Under the pieces are notes generated by a model. It ran no database searches and was not told where the DNA came from. It saw nothing but the letters and a program-made list of their open reading frames with translations. From Zygaena filipendulae (taxonomy: Eukaryota; Arthropoda; Insecta; Lepidoptera; Zygaenidae), in assembly GCA_907165275.2 (NCBI GenBank), contig OU015665.1, forward strand, positions 1,240,001-1,304,000: DNA of 64,000 nucleotides, given 5' to 3'. Shown here in pieces: positions 1 to 11,651 of this stretch. Made by a program: the position numbers and the translations under genes. Within the stretch, counting starts at the first letter, position 1. Every line of letters begins with the position of its first letter.

Positions 1-1
1 T

Positions 2-1955
2 TTTGTCAGGGTACCTGAAGTTTTAAGAAAAAGTAAATGGGATGATAAAGCACAGGTAGGTGTTTTAGTAGGCTATAATGAAAATAGTTATCGAGTTCTG
101 TTAAATAATAGAATCATTAATGCTAGGCACGTACAAGTAGTTGAAGAAAATACTGAACTGATTTGCTTAGAAAAACAGGATGATCAGAAAGACAAAGATT
201 TGGAAATTGACCCAACTTCAAGTGATGTAGATAAATCAAGTGACGAATGTGATAAAAATTATGTTGATGTAGATGAGACCAATTCTAATAATGATTTGAA
301 GGATTCTGTGAATAATGATAATTTAAATGATATTAATGACAAGGATATAGTAGAATCGAAAAAAAGAAAAAGAATTCCCATTTCTAGATATGGTAATCCA
401 ATTTCACATTTTATATATGTTAACCATATTGATGCAAATGTACCAAATACATTTGAAGAGGCAATAAACTCCAATGATCATAAACAGTGGCAAATGGCAA
501 TGGACCAGGAAATAAATAGCTTAAATAAAAATAATACTTGGCAAGTTGTTGAAAAGCCAAAAGATAAAAAGATTATTGATGTAAAGTGGGTCTTTAGAAG
601 GAAAAGCAATAATGATTATAAAGCTAGATTAGTTGTAAAAGGATTTCAGCAAAATGAATACACTGAAAATGTTTACTCACCAGTAGGAAAAATGCAAACA
701 TTGAAAATTTTATTGTCATACAGTTGTAAAAGTAATTTATTTATAGAACAGATGGATGTTGAAACAGCCTTTTTAAATGCATCTATAAAGTCAGAAGTAT
801 ATGTAAATCAACCGGAAGGTTATGAAACTGACAACAATAAAGTTTACAAATTGCAAAAGGCACTCTATGGTCTGAAAGAAAGTCCTAGAGTATGGTACGA
901 GTGTTTTGATAAATCTATAACAACACTGAATTTTGTTAGAAGTAACTATGATTACTGTTTATATGTTAATAGAGCAAGCAAAGATCCAATATACATATTA
1001 TTGTTTGTCGATGATCTTTTGATCTGTAGCAAGGATAAAAATAAGATTGAAGATGTAAAAAACTAGTTTAATGAGAAGATTTGCAATGAAAGACTTGGGT
1101 AAAATTAAAAGCTACATTGGCATAGATATTGATTATAGTGATGATAAAAGCACAATGACTCTAAGTCAAACAAAGTATATTGAATCTTTGGCTGCAAAAT
1201 ATGATCTGAAAAATACTAAGTTGTATGATACTCCAATGGAAACAAACCTAAAATTAGAACAAGCTAGAGAAGTAGATGAAAGAATAAAGTACAGAAATAT
1301 AATTGGTGAATTATTGTATATTAGTACAGGCACAAGGCCAGATGTGGCATATAGTGTTAATTACTTAAGTAGATACCAAAGTTGTTATAACCAAACACAT
1401 TACAAATATGCAATAAGAATCTTAAAATATTTGTATAAAACTAAGGATTTAAAGTTAACATACTATAGTAGTGTAGATACTGATAATATATTGGATTGTA
1501 TGGTAGATTCTGACTATGCAGGAGATAATGTTGATAGAAAATCTACTACTGGTTTTATTATAAGATTATTTGGAAACTTAATTTTCTGGAAAACACGCAA
1601 ACAAAATACAGTAACTAAATGCTCAACTTTTGCAGAGTATACTGCTATGTCAGAGGCAGTGACTGAAGTACTTTTTATTAGGAACTTACTTAGTGAATCA
1701 TTTAATGTAAAATTTTGTGATCCAATAAAATTGTATGTAGACAACTCAGGTGCAGTAGCAATAGCCAAATACGGCAACTTTACAAAAAATTCAAAACACA
1801 TCGAAGTGCAGTATCATTACATAAATGAGAACTATGAAAAGAAAATAATTGATATTGTAAAAATTGATACAAAATTTAATTTGGCAGACATGTTAACTAA
1901 AAGTTTAGATAAGACAAAATTTTTGAAGAACAGATTAGAGTTAAGATTATTTTAA
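2..1955 (+). pseudogene. Ty1/copia pol: integrase tail, reverse transcriptase and RNase H, frameshifted
   Basis: The reading frame is open from base 2, so the gene starts left of the window. Its first residues look like the C-terminal end of a copia integrase. A charged Asp/Asn-rich linker follows, then a copia-type reverse transcriptase with DVETAFLNA and the catalytic FVDDLL. The frame stops at 1064-1066. Homology continues one frame over from about 1062, with AMKDLG, RPDVAYSVNYLSRYQ and an RNase H region holding DSDYAG, AEY and DNSGA, to a stop at 1955. The change of frame coincides with a run of six A at 1057-1062, so a one-base slip in that run is the simplest explanation. Apart from this break the frame is intact, so the copy is recent but probably dead. 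Enzyme roles are known from the family; the inactivation is inferred. Confidence 0.9.
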
Positions 1956-1994
1956 TTAATTAAAAAGTTGTAAGATTATAAATTTAAGGAGGCG

Positions 1995-2254
1995 TGTTGT
2001 AATTGGGTAAATTTATAATCTTATAATATGCAAAATAAAAAGCATGTAGCGCCATCTATAGGATTATTGGATAAATGTCTCGTGCAGTGTGTGAAATCAA
2101 TATTACCTATAGTCTATGGCTTTGTCTTTTTGATTTCTTCTCGAAGCGTCGTAATGTAATAAAAGTGTATGCAGTGAAAATAAAACTAAAAGTTAATTAT
2201 AATATGGTTTCTTTATTTCAAACAACTATTTTAACAAAAACTACTTCTACTACA
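1995..2254 (+). repeat. 3' LTR of the copia element
   Basis: The 260-bp segment starts TGTTG and ends TACA. It directly follows a purine-rich tract (AAGGAGGCG, 1986-1994) of the kind that primes plus-strand synthesis. The pol stop lies 40 bp upstream. The 5' LTR and target-site duplication lie outside the window, so the ends rest on TG/CA and the purine tract. Confidence 0.75.
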
Positions 2255-2296
2255 GGTGTTAAATAGATCTCACAGCTGCCTTGTATAACCACACCA

Positions 2297-2513
2297 GGGC
2301 CCTTATTCACTACGACCAATAACATTTCTTGCCCATATCGCGCGCCCCAAAAACGCAATCCCAAACGTTCCAGGTGCCAAAATATTAGAAATTATTATTC
2401 TGTATCCCATTAGAAACGTTTTAAATGTGTTTTTTTTAAAGTGAAACTTCTTCGAAAACGAGGGAAAGACAATTTATGTGGCGCGTTATGGTCATAGTGA
2501 ATGAGGGCTCATA
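2297..2513 (+). mobile_element. MITE of the GGGCCCTTATTCAC family
   Basis: About 215 bp with inverted ends: GGGCCCTTATTCACTA on the left and TAGTGAATGAGGGCTC on the right. Related copies lie at 31476-31555, 43836-44094, 55305-55441 and 57624-57748. No coding capacity; superfamily not determined. Confidence 0.75.
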
Positions 2514-3021
2514 TATTTTGAAGATCCCTCTTGTATGTGCAATGATGCAATGATACACAGACATAGATTACAGTAGATTAAATAAATGCGTAAAATTTTA
2601 TGAGACAAATCGTTCTATAGTACGTAATGATAACGCGACTAAAACTGGGGAAGGAATCTACTCAGCTAAAAATTCTTGCAATTTTATTACACTTTTGTTT
2701 TCTTCTAATAGCGAACTGAACCCGCAGCGTGTAATGAGTGAAATAAAACATTTCGAGCACATAGAGGAACAACTTGCGTAATCTATTCCATATTACTAGT
2801 ACATGTTAGTTGCTGTGAAAATAAAATATCACCCAAGTTTCACGTGAACACAATCGAATCGGATGATTCACAGCGCACTCGATCTCAACGGAGTGTTGAA
2901 CAAACGACCAGAGTTGTTTATAAAACAATATTGAAATTGGGCCGTGAGGAAGCTGGTTCTTAACGTATAGGTACCTACCTACTTTAAATTGAGGATTAAC
3001 AGGTCGGAGAATAACATATTA
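2514..3021. other. Intergenic, no recognisable gene
   Basis: AT-rich sequence with stop codons in all frames. No tRNA-like box, long inverted repeat or protein similarity seen. Confidence 0.5.
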
Positions 3022-3328
3022 TCTATACTATAATAAAAGAGTAGAATCCGCGATTCTGTACATTGAATATTTTTAAGAAAAACTGACGTTTATCGTGATA
3101 AACGAATAGTAACCAACCACAAAAAAGGGGTTTTTAAAAATCTTTTTTGTCTGTCTGTCTGTCTGTCTGTTCGCGATAATCTCCGAATCTACTGAACGAA
3201 TTTTTATGCGGTTTTCACAGGTAGATTAAGCTTAGCCTGGAGCTAAATATAGGCTTTAAATCGGATGTCGGGAAAAAAGTTGTTGTATAAAAACCTTTCG
3301 CGCGGGTGAAACCGCGGGGCACAGCTAG
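3022..3328 (+). mobile_element. Helitron-like non-autonomous element (Lep1-like)
   Basis: Begins TC after an A. It carries a (GTCT)n microsatellite at 3148-3170. It ends with hairpin arms CGCGG and CCGCG followed by CAGCTAG and a flanking T. TC start, 3' hairpin, CTRR end and A/T insertion are the Helitron hallmarks. A second copy of the same subfamily is at 20239-20538. Confidence 0.8.
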
Positions 3329-3482
3329 TTATGAAATACTTATACGTACGCACACAGGTACGCCCCCAGAATAAACGGAAGGGCTGCTTCGGTTTTTTGA
3401 TGAACTATGAATCGTTAAAAGAAACTTATGTGTGGTTATAACTGAACTAAAGACTTGTTTCCGGGGTATGAAAATTAAAATT

Positions 3483-3650
3483 CTATTTAGTCAGTCTTGT
3501 AGATAAAGAAAAAATATTGGACACGTACTTTTTCTTTTTTTACGTAATCAGAAGTCTAAATGTCGCGTGACGTCACGCCGTGCTATGGTTTATGGCACGT
3601 AATCTACAAGACGGACTAAAACAAAAATTTGGTTGACAAGCCCATTATGT
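3483..3650 (+). mobile_element. Short or rearranged copy of the TGACGTCA-bearing MITE family
   Basis: Has the family block AGTC-GTCTTGTAGAT at one side and ATCTACAAGACGGACT inverted at the other, with GCGTGACGTCACG between. It looks like a foldback of one end of the full-length MITE. Confidence 0.65.
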
Positions 3651-4691
3651 GGCCATGGAGGTGGGTTGTATTTTCTTATCTTATACATATAATAAAATTG
3701 AAAAGTAAATAATCACGAATCAAACACACATCCTGACCCACTGACAGATTTATCGATGTCCAGGCAAAACCAGAAATAAAATACACCCAAAAACTTGAAA
3801 CTTTGTACAAAGGTATTTTAAGAGGTTTTATTTTTACAATGTACCTATAGGCAAGCATTGAGAAAGGATTTTGTAAATGGGGATGAATGTAAATGCCAAT
3901 GGTTTCAAAGTTGGAGTCATGGCTAACCTTAAAAAACTGTTTACGAATGACTAACGTACCTATATTTCAGGTTTTTCAGATTTACACGTTAAGGCACCAA
4001 TAGGTAACCTATAGTATCATTATAACAAAATAGTAGAAGACCAATAATTATAAATATAGAATTAAATACCTACCCATATAAGAATCTTGTTTCATCTTGA
4101 TTATTGCGTTCTAATTTTCCATCGAACCTGCTCGATTTATTAAATACCAAAGGTTATCGATTCTTGAGTGCTCAAAAAAGAAAAAAAAAACATTAGAATT
4201 AGGACTTAGCGATATTGACCTAGCCGTAAAGGTCAGAGTCTTAAAGTAAGCGTTTATAGAAACCTTATGATGAACGTAGCAGGGTCCAAAACGTATTGAT
4301 CTGTCGGAGCCATGGAACCATGTTAACAGTAGGTAATTGAGCTAGATGTATCGGCTCGATTGTTCGACCACCGTGACGACAGCCGATTTCACTTTTAATG
4401 TAACGAGGGAACAGTTGCTAATCACCCGGAAGGTGTGTTGTGACATGTGCACGTGAATTACAAGCAAGATGGCCGCCGTAACACACATAAGTACTCGGAT
4501 TTCGAATACCCCTTGGGATTTTTTTGATATATAAGGAGACTAACAATACTTAAAATGTTAAAAGAAGTTTGGAGATCCTGCGGGATTTCCGAAACTCACG
4601 CGGGTGAATCTCCGCAACGGGACTTTCACTGTTAATTAATTACCTGATGTTATAAGAGGTAAATTAGGCTACTTTGCAGTTCCTGCGGCAA
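3651..4691. other. Intergenic, decayed repeats
   Basis: No gene recognised. About 4555-4620 is a plus-strand fragment of a Helitron-like 3' end (CACGCGGGTGAA). Confidence 0.4.
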
Positions 4692-4999
4692 TGGGCATGT
4701 TGACTAATTTTTATTTTTTAGTCCGTCTTGTAGATTATTAAAAAATATTGGACACGTATTTTTTTTTATACGTAATCAAAAAATAACGGCGATATATTGA
4801 GTTAAAATTTCACGTGACGTCACTATTCTATTTTAGCGGTTAGTAACGTCACGACCCCCTCACCGTAAACTTTAATGCGCTTTATCTCTGTGTACTTTAA
4901 TTTATTTAAAAAAGCAAAAAATACGTGTCTATTTTTTTTTCTAACTGACGGACTAATTAGAATTTCGATTTTCAAAAGTAGTCCACATCCCCACTCTCC
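4692..4999 (+). mobile_element. TGACGTCA-bearing MITE, full length
   Basis: Ends GGGCATGTTGACTA on the left and TAGTCCACATCCCC on the right are imperfect inverted repeats. Subterminal blocks are AGTCCGTC on the left and GACGGACT on the right. The interior holds GTGACGTCAC and the phrase AATGCGCTTTATCTCTG seen in all copies. Non-coding; superfamily unresolved because no clear target duplication is visible. Confidence 0.75.
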
Positions 5000-5026
5000 C
5001 TCGCTGTTTCAACCGCAATAAGCAAT

Positions 5027-5332
5027 AGGAATGTTGACGACTTTTGAAAATCAAAATTCTTATTAGTCCGTCAGTTCAAAAGAAAATTCAAAATCATTAG
5101 ACACGTATTTTTTCATTTTTCAAATAAATGGAAATACACAGAGATAAAGCGCATTAAAGTTTAGGGTGGGGGGCTCGTGACGTCACTTACCACTACAAGC
5201 CGCCATACAAACTGCACTGGTTAGTGACGTCACGCGAAATTTCAACTCAATGTATCGCCGTTATTTTTTGATTAGGTACGTGTCCAATATTTTTTATTAA
5301 TCTACAAGACGGGCTAAAAAAAAAATTAGTCA
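5027..5332 (-). mobile_element. TGACGTCA-bearing MITE, inverted copy
   Basis: Same family as 4692-4999 but in opposite orientation and about 27 bp away, so the two form a large imperfect palindrome. Contains two GTGACGTCAC palindromes. Confidence 0.75.
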
Positions 5333-5336
5333 AATA

Positions 5337-5515
5337 GCCTATTTCGGAGTTCCTGCGAGAATACCAGGATAAATTATACGTATAAACCTTCCTCTTGAAC
5401 CACTCTATCTAATGGTGAAAACCACATGAAAATCCGTTTGGTAGTTTTTGAGTTTATCGCGAACAGATAGACAGACAGACGCGGTGGAGGACTTTGTTTT
5501 AATATTATGTAGTGA
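5337..5515 (-). mobile_element. Helitron-like fragment
   Basis: Holds the family blocks GGAGTTCCTGCGAGAAT and AAAATCCGTTTGGTAGTTT and a CAGACAGAC tract; the diagnostic 3' hairpin is missing. Confidence 0.55.
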
Positions 5516-5524
5516 TTAGAAGTA

Positions 5525-5655
5525 GGTACGTTTAAATATTCTTTTTACTTAATCAAAAAACAACAGCGATCTGTTGAGTCTAGATATCGCGTGACGTCAC
5601 TCCTTGGTATCCTTTATACGTGGCTATGACGTCACGAAAGCTTAAATTTCTATGC
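5525..5655 (+). mobile_element. Partial TGACGTCA-bearing MITE
   Basis: Internal part of the family with GTGACGTCAC and ATGACGTCACG followed by TATGCGCTTTT; both ends are lost. Confidence 0.6.
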
Positions 5656-5848
5656 GCTTTTATATTATAAGAATATTCTTTAATTGGTAGGAAGCTACAG
5701 TAATCTCGAGGTGATACCTACATCAACATGATACTTTTTAGAGTTCCCAAGGGAGACTCGCGATTCGTGCGAGTGAAACCGCTGGGAAACAGCTATATGA
5801 TCTAATTAGGCTACCTGCTTGTCAGGTTTAGAAATTAAAAGTAGGTAT

Positions 5849-6100
5849 TGTAGAGGTTGAACGTTGTTCACCTCCATGTCAACGCTGGTTGGAAACAAAT
5901 TTAGAAGAAGTAAGTAATATTTCGAATCTGAATGTAATGTCATAAATATAGATTCTAGATATAAAAAGAAGAGATTCGATTTGTTGTATCATAATAATAT
6001 GGTTTTGCTTTGAAATAAAAATATCTTTAATTAAAATAATTTGAAAATCTTTATATTCAATTGCTTAATTTGTTAACGTTCCCGCCCCCGGGACGTTACA
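5849..6100 (+). repeat. 5' LTR of the deleted gypsy element
   Basis: 252 bp, TGTAGAGG to ACGTTACA, identical to 9143-9394. Confidence 0.93.
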
Positions 6101-6325
6101 TGGTGGAGGCGCCGGGTAGCCTCGAACCTTACGTGGGAGAGGCACCGTATTCAAAATACTAAATAAATTATCATTTTCAGAAAAGAAGAAGATGGAAGAA
6201 GTTAGCCGCTAAGCTGACAAAGACGAGCAGAAGAAAAAACTGCACGTCGATTGCTGGGAAATACTCATCAGTAAAAGTTAAGTAAAATTTTATATAAATA
6301 TTCGAGATACTTAGATAATTTTAAA

Positions 6326-8176
6326 ATGGCAAAATATACCGGACGGTCGGATTGCCATGATTTTTTTAAGCAATTTGAAACGATTGCGGCGATCAATAAT
6401 TGGGCAGACGACACAAAAACAATTATAATTTCGGCTTATTTATCGGGTGCCGCGTCACATTTTTATCGCCGCATTACCATTGAACCAATATCATACGAAG
6501 CGCTAAAAACAGCATTCCTAGAAGAATTTTCTACCATACAGGATCACACTGCAAATTTTTATTATGCTAAGCAAGATGCAAATGAATCAGCGATTGATTT
6601 TTTATATAGACTTGAAGGACTAGCCACTAAAGCTGGAATATACAGCGATAAAATTATCATTCAGCAATTTTTGAGCAACGTTTCATATTATTTCAAAAAT
6701 AGACTCGCTTTACAAGTTTTTAATAGTGTAAAAGAATTAAAACTGTCATTACTTCAGTCCGAAGAGATTTTCAAAAAAGATAGAGAAGTAGTAAATCTAC
6801 CAATCAAGTTGAGGGGGCCTCTGAACGAAATTTTACCGGGTCCGCCATCTAGTGGCGATTGTCGCGGGCCTCACCAAGGGTTTCAAGTGCCGCGCGTGTC
6901 CTCAATCCCACCTTCTACGTATGAAACTACACCTGGACTATCCTGGAGGTCAAAGCCGCAAACAATTCCCGCCGAAAGAACGAACGAACGAACGAATGCA
7001 GGAGAGAGACGTCCACCCTACAACTTAAGGAGCCAAAGGCCCCAAAACTTCCGACCCGTAAACCAGATGGCAGATGGTGTAGAAGATCACACAAGAATGA
7101 AATTAGATGATCAAGAAACCTTGCCGAGTGTGAAAACTACAATAAACGGAGAAAACGTCATTGCATTAATAGATTCGGGTGCTTCAATATCCGGAATATC
7201 ATTTGAATTTTGTAAAAAAATTAAAATTAATCCAAATCCTATTGACAATGATATTATAGTTAAGGCAGTTGATGGTAATAGATTAAAAGTAGTTGGTAAA
7301 GTGTGTTTAAATTGTATTATAGAAACAAATAGTTTTAGTGTAACATTTTTAGTGATAAATGAATTTGCAACTGATGTCATTTTAGGACAGGATTTCCTTA
7401 CAGATAATTTGGCGATTGTCAATTTTAGAGATAAGTGCATCGATTTAGGTAAATGTATTGTGCCGTTTTCTAAAAAGGAAACGCAGAAAGATCCAAGTTC
7501 CATGCAGATGGTAAGTGAACCCCATCATGGAACCGTAAAACTTTTAACAGATGATTACATATTTGTTTGTGAAACTGCTCACGCAATAAATACTACTACA
7601 GGGGATGAGATTGCGAATAAGTCAAGGGAATTTAACTTAAACGAAAAAGACGAAGAGTGTGTTGACAAAAAGGTCATAAATATGGTTGAGTTAGTGTTAG
7701 ACGATGGAATAGAGTTACGCAAGAAAGACGCGATGAGGTTCGAAAACGAACAACGACGGGAAAAGAGTCGAAATAACGACTTTTGTAAACGGATAAAAAG
7801 TAGGATTGAAATGAGTAGTCGTCATGTGTTTCAAGATTTGTTTATTAGAAATAATAATCATGATGTACGAAGGAGGATGAATATTTCATATATTAATAAA
7901 GCAATAAGAAGTATAGCTCAAATGAAACAGCAAGTGAAATTTGATCGAAAGTTGAGTTTTAAAAGATTTTGTGAGAATCCGTTAATGGTTTATACTCTGA
8001 AGAGAGTCACTGGAACAGCTAGGAAGTTATCCCGTCAGTATAAAGGTCCGTATCATATTATAAGATGTTTGCCAAATAATAATTATCGTATAAGGAAAAC
8101 CTCCAATGCACATGGACAAAGAATTGTTGTTCATCATAACCGATTAAAACCCTTTTGGTTGAGAATAATATTATGA
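6326..8176 (+). CDS. Gag-protease-integrase-tail fusion protein of the deleted gypsy element
   Basis: 616 codons from the ATG at 6326. Residues 1-150 match the alpha-helical Gag of Ty3/gypsy elements (retrotransposon gag family). About 160-250 is a proline/arginine-rich linker; no CCHC zinc knuckle is seen. About 270-370 is a retropepsin domain with the active-site motif LIDSGAS and the late hydrophobic motif VILGQDF. After a charged linker the frame runs into a segment like the extreme C-terminal end of gypsy integrase (RQYKGPYHI, HHNRLKPFW). Everything from reverse transcriptase to the integrase catalytic core is absent, yet the frame stays open across the junction. It could form particles and cleave itself but not copy DNA; this is inference. 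Confidence 0.88.
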   Translation: MAKYTGRSDCHDFFKQFETIAAINNWADDTKTIIISAYLSGAASHFYRRITIEPISYEALKTAFLEEFSTIQDHTANFYYAKQDANESAIDFLYRLEGLATKAGIYSDKIIIQQFLSNVSYYFKNRLALQVFNSVKELKLSLLQSEEIFKKDREVVNLPIKLRGPLNEILPGPPSSGDCRGPHQGFQVPRVSSIPPSTYETTPGLSWRSKPQTIPAERTNERTNAGERRPPYNLRSQRPQNFRPVNQMADGVEDHTRMKLDDQETLPSVKTTINGENVIALIDSGASISGISFEFCKKIKINPNPIDNDIIVKAVDGNRLKVVGKVCLNCIIETNSFSVTFLVINEFATDVILGQDFLTDNLAIVNFRDKCIDLGKCIVPFSKKETQKDPSSMQMVSEPHHGTVKLLTDDYIFVCETAHAINTTTGDEIANKSREFNLNEKDEECVDKKVINMVELVLDDGIELRKKDAMRFENEQRREKSRNNDFCKRIKSRIEMSSRHVFQDLFIRNNNHDVRRRMNISYINKAIRSIAQMKQQVKFDRKLSFKRFCENPLMVYTLKRVTGTARKLSRQYKGPYHIIRCLPNNNYRIRKTSNAHGQRIVVHHNRLKPFWLRIIL

Positions 8177-9142
8177 TACTTATATTCTTTGTTTGTATTC
8201 TTTTGACACTAATGTCAATTTCTGTAAATTGAATTGTAGAATAATAATATTGATAACATTGTGTTATTTGCGTTTATGATGTAGGTATAATATAAGTAAT
8301 TTGTTTGAAAATATTCATTTATTTTTGTAACTGTGTCATGCCAATGTCTTACTGTTGTACGAGTATTAATGCTGGAATTTGTTCTAGTATCAATGCATCT
8401 GAGAGGTGCAACATAAAGCTGAGCCACGAGTACAAACTGACACACCGAAAAAAAGAAAATATATTTAAGAAATTACGTTTTCTGGGTTGATTTGTATAAT
8501 GGGTGAGCTTATGTGGTAGTCCTGAGTGCAACCTCAATAGTCGCGTAGCGTCTGAGGTGATCTCTGCGTTGGAGTCACGCACGATGGAATGTTACAGGTT
8601 TAGAGGGAGTTTAGTTAGAGATTGACAGAGAAAGGGGTGGTCTGTATTTTCAGCTCATGACTTGGAAAAGATCGGAAGTATAGTTAGGACAAATAGAGGA
8701 TGAAAATAAGTTAGTCAAACAGTCCGTTAGTTGGAGAAACTTGTTAACTCTAACGAATTGTATCGGTAAATTTGCGAGGCTGGTTGTTAACTGTTTTTGT
8801 CATGATAAGTTTAGGTAGGTAATATTTTTAAAATTTTCAATGTTCACTTTATACTGTCTTTTCGGTTAATTGTTTAGGTATGGATATGTGGACTGACTTT
8901 TTGAGCAGTTTTTTCAGTCTAGAGTTGGAACGAGTGTCGCTTAATGACTTAAATGATTTTTTTTATATTGTAAATGGTAAATGTTGATACTATAGTTTTA
9001 ATAATATATTCGTTCCAGCTAGCTGTTAGCTACAGTCTTATCCGAATATTGTATCATCTGCTCATAGGTAGGGTGATATTTTTCGTTGTGATAAAAAAAA
9101 AAATTCTTATCAGAATTTTTTTTTTCCCCCCACCGGGAGGGA
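8177..9142 (+). other. 3' untranslated part of the gypsy element
   Basis: No convincing coding region (no envelope-like ORF). Ends in a T-run, a C-run and the purine tract that borders the 3' LTR. Confidence 0.6.
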
Positions 9143-9394
9143 TGTAGAGGTTGAACGTTGTTCACCTCCATGTCAACGCTGGTTGGAAACAAATTTAGAA
9201 GAAGTAAGTAATATTTCGAATCTGAATGTAATGTCATAAATATAGATTCTAGATATAAAAAGAAGAGATTCGATTTGTTGTATCATAATAATATGGTTTT
9301 GCTTTGAAATAAAAATATCTTTAATTAAAATAATTTGAAAATCTTTATATTCAATTGCTTAATTTGTTAACGTTCCCGCCCCCGGGACGTTACA
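9143..9394 (+). repeat. 3' LTR of the deleted gypsy element
   Basis: 252 bp, identical to 5849-6100; followed by the target duplication GTAT. Confidence 0.93.
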
Positions 9395-9619
9395 GTATAT
9401 AGATAGGTATTTGCGGGTAGGTAGTGTGATCAAAACAAACCGATTAAATTAGATTTTAAGTACCAAAAATAACAAATTAGAGTCTTCTTCTTTTCCATAC
9501 TTATATGCTAGAACATGTTTGTTTATGGATGAAAAATATCTTATAGAATTAATTCGGCAGTTCCATAGATAACGCCCTTCAAAAAAATCACACTTTACCT
9601 CTTTACCTCGTATTACACA

Positions 9620-9720
9620 CTAGCTGTGCCCTGCAGTTTCACCCGCGTTAATTCGTGGAAAAAACCTAATAAAAACTATTTATATCACAGCTAAGTATGC
9701 AACGGAAGTTCTCAAAAGGA
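9620..9720 (-). mobile_element. Helitron-like 3' fragment
   Basis: Reads CTAGCTGTGCCCTGCAG then TTTCACCCGCG, the reversed 3' end of the family. The 5' part is decayed. Confidence 0.55.
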
Positions 9721-11505
9721 ATATTTTTTTCCGCTTTCGAACATTTTCATTGCTGCTCTGCTCCTATTGGTTACAGCGAGATGTTATTGCCTTCCTTGAT
9801 AAATGGACTACTAACACAAAAAAAAAATCATTTCCAACCATCAATACCGTAGATTAGCGCGTTTAACAAAACAAACGCTTCAATTTTATAATATTAAAGT
9901 AATATGGACATTTTTCATTACTCATACTCGGAAAGTAGGTCTGAAGTTGCCTGAGAAGCGGGTTGAAAGTTTTCAGCCCTAGGGAGAATCGCTTTCAACT
10001 AACAACTGTCAAATTATTAAAAAAAAACTAGGTCTATTTTCACATTTCTATTGAACAATGTTTCAACTTTCTATACAGCCAGTGCGATGTAAAATTGAAA
10101 TAACGTAAAGTTTAAGTAGGTATTAATTAAAATAAAATTCACTCACTTTTTCTTAAGCTAATTCCTATTTATATTTTTTATTTTCTTTAATTAATACTTA
10201 ATAATTAAAGAAAATATTTTTTTAGGTCGCCACAATGTAAATAAAAAATACTGGCTGAATAGCTAGCCGGCCAAAGAAAAAGAAATAGGTGGGAAAGCGT
10301 CAAGCGACTATCCGATCTTCACTCATTTTTTCTTTAGCTAATTCCTATTTTTATTTTGACTTTCCTTGCATTCGTAATGAAAAGCACAGTGTTACCCTCG
10401 GGAGAAAGACTTATTTAGTCCCTCGATCTATTATTGTTACTTTCGATCTGTTACTTTCACCCCTAGGATAACAATGTACTATTATATATTTTTCTCAATT
10501 TTTTTTGGCACAATTACAAATTATGAAACTTATACTATTCAACACTCTAAAAATAATTAATTGTTTAATGCTTTCAGTAGGTAATTAACTTATAACATTC
10601 CCCATCCATTATTTTACACTTCCCGCCCGATCTCCTAAATCAACGCGGTTGGAACCGCGGGGAAAAGCTATGCCATTGAATGTGTTGAATAGCAACCGAC
10701 TTACCGCTGGATATAACAAATTGGTACAGCGTTGCGTTCGGCATTTTTAGTTTCCTTAATAATGACATAATACGGAACGATACATTATTTTAGTATCATG
10801 TGCCGCTTTCAATTGTTTGAGTAGGTATGTTATGTAAAATGGCGTGTTTTTATTCAATCCACGCACCGTACGTGGTCAGTCAAAAACGGTGTGAAGCAAT
10901 AAGATAGCGGTGTGCAAATGAATGTGGCCAATATAGGATAGGTAATGAGATGCTTGTGAACGCAGCCAATAAACGCATTGTTCTCTTTTGATTGTGTTTT
11001 AAAAATTGCATTGTTAGGTACCTACCTACTGGTAATTTTGGTAATTTTGTTATTAGTGACAACAACTTATCATTAGTGCTACATGAAACTGTAGCTGTAA
11101 ATAGAGGTAGCTAGCTTTATCTGTGTTTAGTGATTATGATTAGTAGAGATTAGTGATTATGACTCATCACAAAGTTTTCAAATAATTACTGAGTACGTTC
11201 CTAACGATTTTTTTTTTGCCTTCTATCGCACTGTAACGCATTATTGCCAATGTCAAGTTGTTTTATACGTATATTTTTTATATTTAAAAAAAGTACGATA
11301 TGCAGCCGTGCTATTGGTGTTCTTATTTTTCGATTGTGGTAAACAAGAATATTTCCATGTATTTTTGTTCTTCCTTTCGCATCATTGGTTGTCTGGAAGA
11401 GATCGCAACTATGCGATAAGACCGCCATTTGCATACTCCTTTTCTTTAGGTACTGTAATATTGTTATTTAATGTGCAATAAAGGATTAAATAAAATAAAA
11501 TAATA
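9721..11505. other. Intergenic, no gene recognised
   Basis: AT-rich. A block (CACTTTTTCTT-AGCTAATTCCTATTT) occurs at about 10143 and again at 10325 as a diverged direct repeat. About 10640-10670 resembles a Helitron 3' end. Short ORFs here show no family features. Confidence 0.45.
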
Positions 11506-11507
11506 AA

Positions 11508-11651
11508 TAAATGCGAAAGTGAGTTGGCTTGTTTGTTTGTTATGAAATTTTGCATACACGTTCAGAAAAGGACATAGGGTAGATACTTTCATCCTGGAAT
11601 TCCAGCAGGAACTCCAAAATTACCGCAGGTGAAACCGCAGGGAACAACTAG
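11508..11651 (+). mobile_element. Helitron-like short copy
   Basis: GTTTGTTTGTTA tract, GAATTCCAGCAGGAACTCC block and end GGTGAAACCGCAGG...CAACTAG. Confidence 0.65.

Larger units (their letters stand above)
5849..9394 (+). mobile_element. Ty3/gypsy element, internally deleted, identical LTRs
   Basis: A 3546-bp element bounded by two 252-bp LTRs that read identical base for base. It is flanked by the 4-bp duplication GTAT (5845-5848 and 9395-9398). A primer-binding-site candidate TGGTGGAGGCGCCGGG begins right after the 5' LTR at 6101, and a purine-rich GGGAGGGA precedes the 3' LTR. It encodes gag, protease and the end of integrase, but no reverse transcriptase, RNase H or integrase core. Identical LTRs imply recent insertion, so it was probably mobilised by enzymes of a full-length relative. 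Confidence 0.92.

Noticed and set aside
8177..9142. Envelope gene in the gypsy element
   Set aside because: No long ORF, signal peptide or transmembrane pattern is visible.
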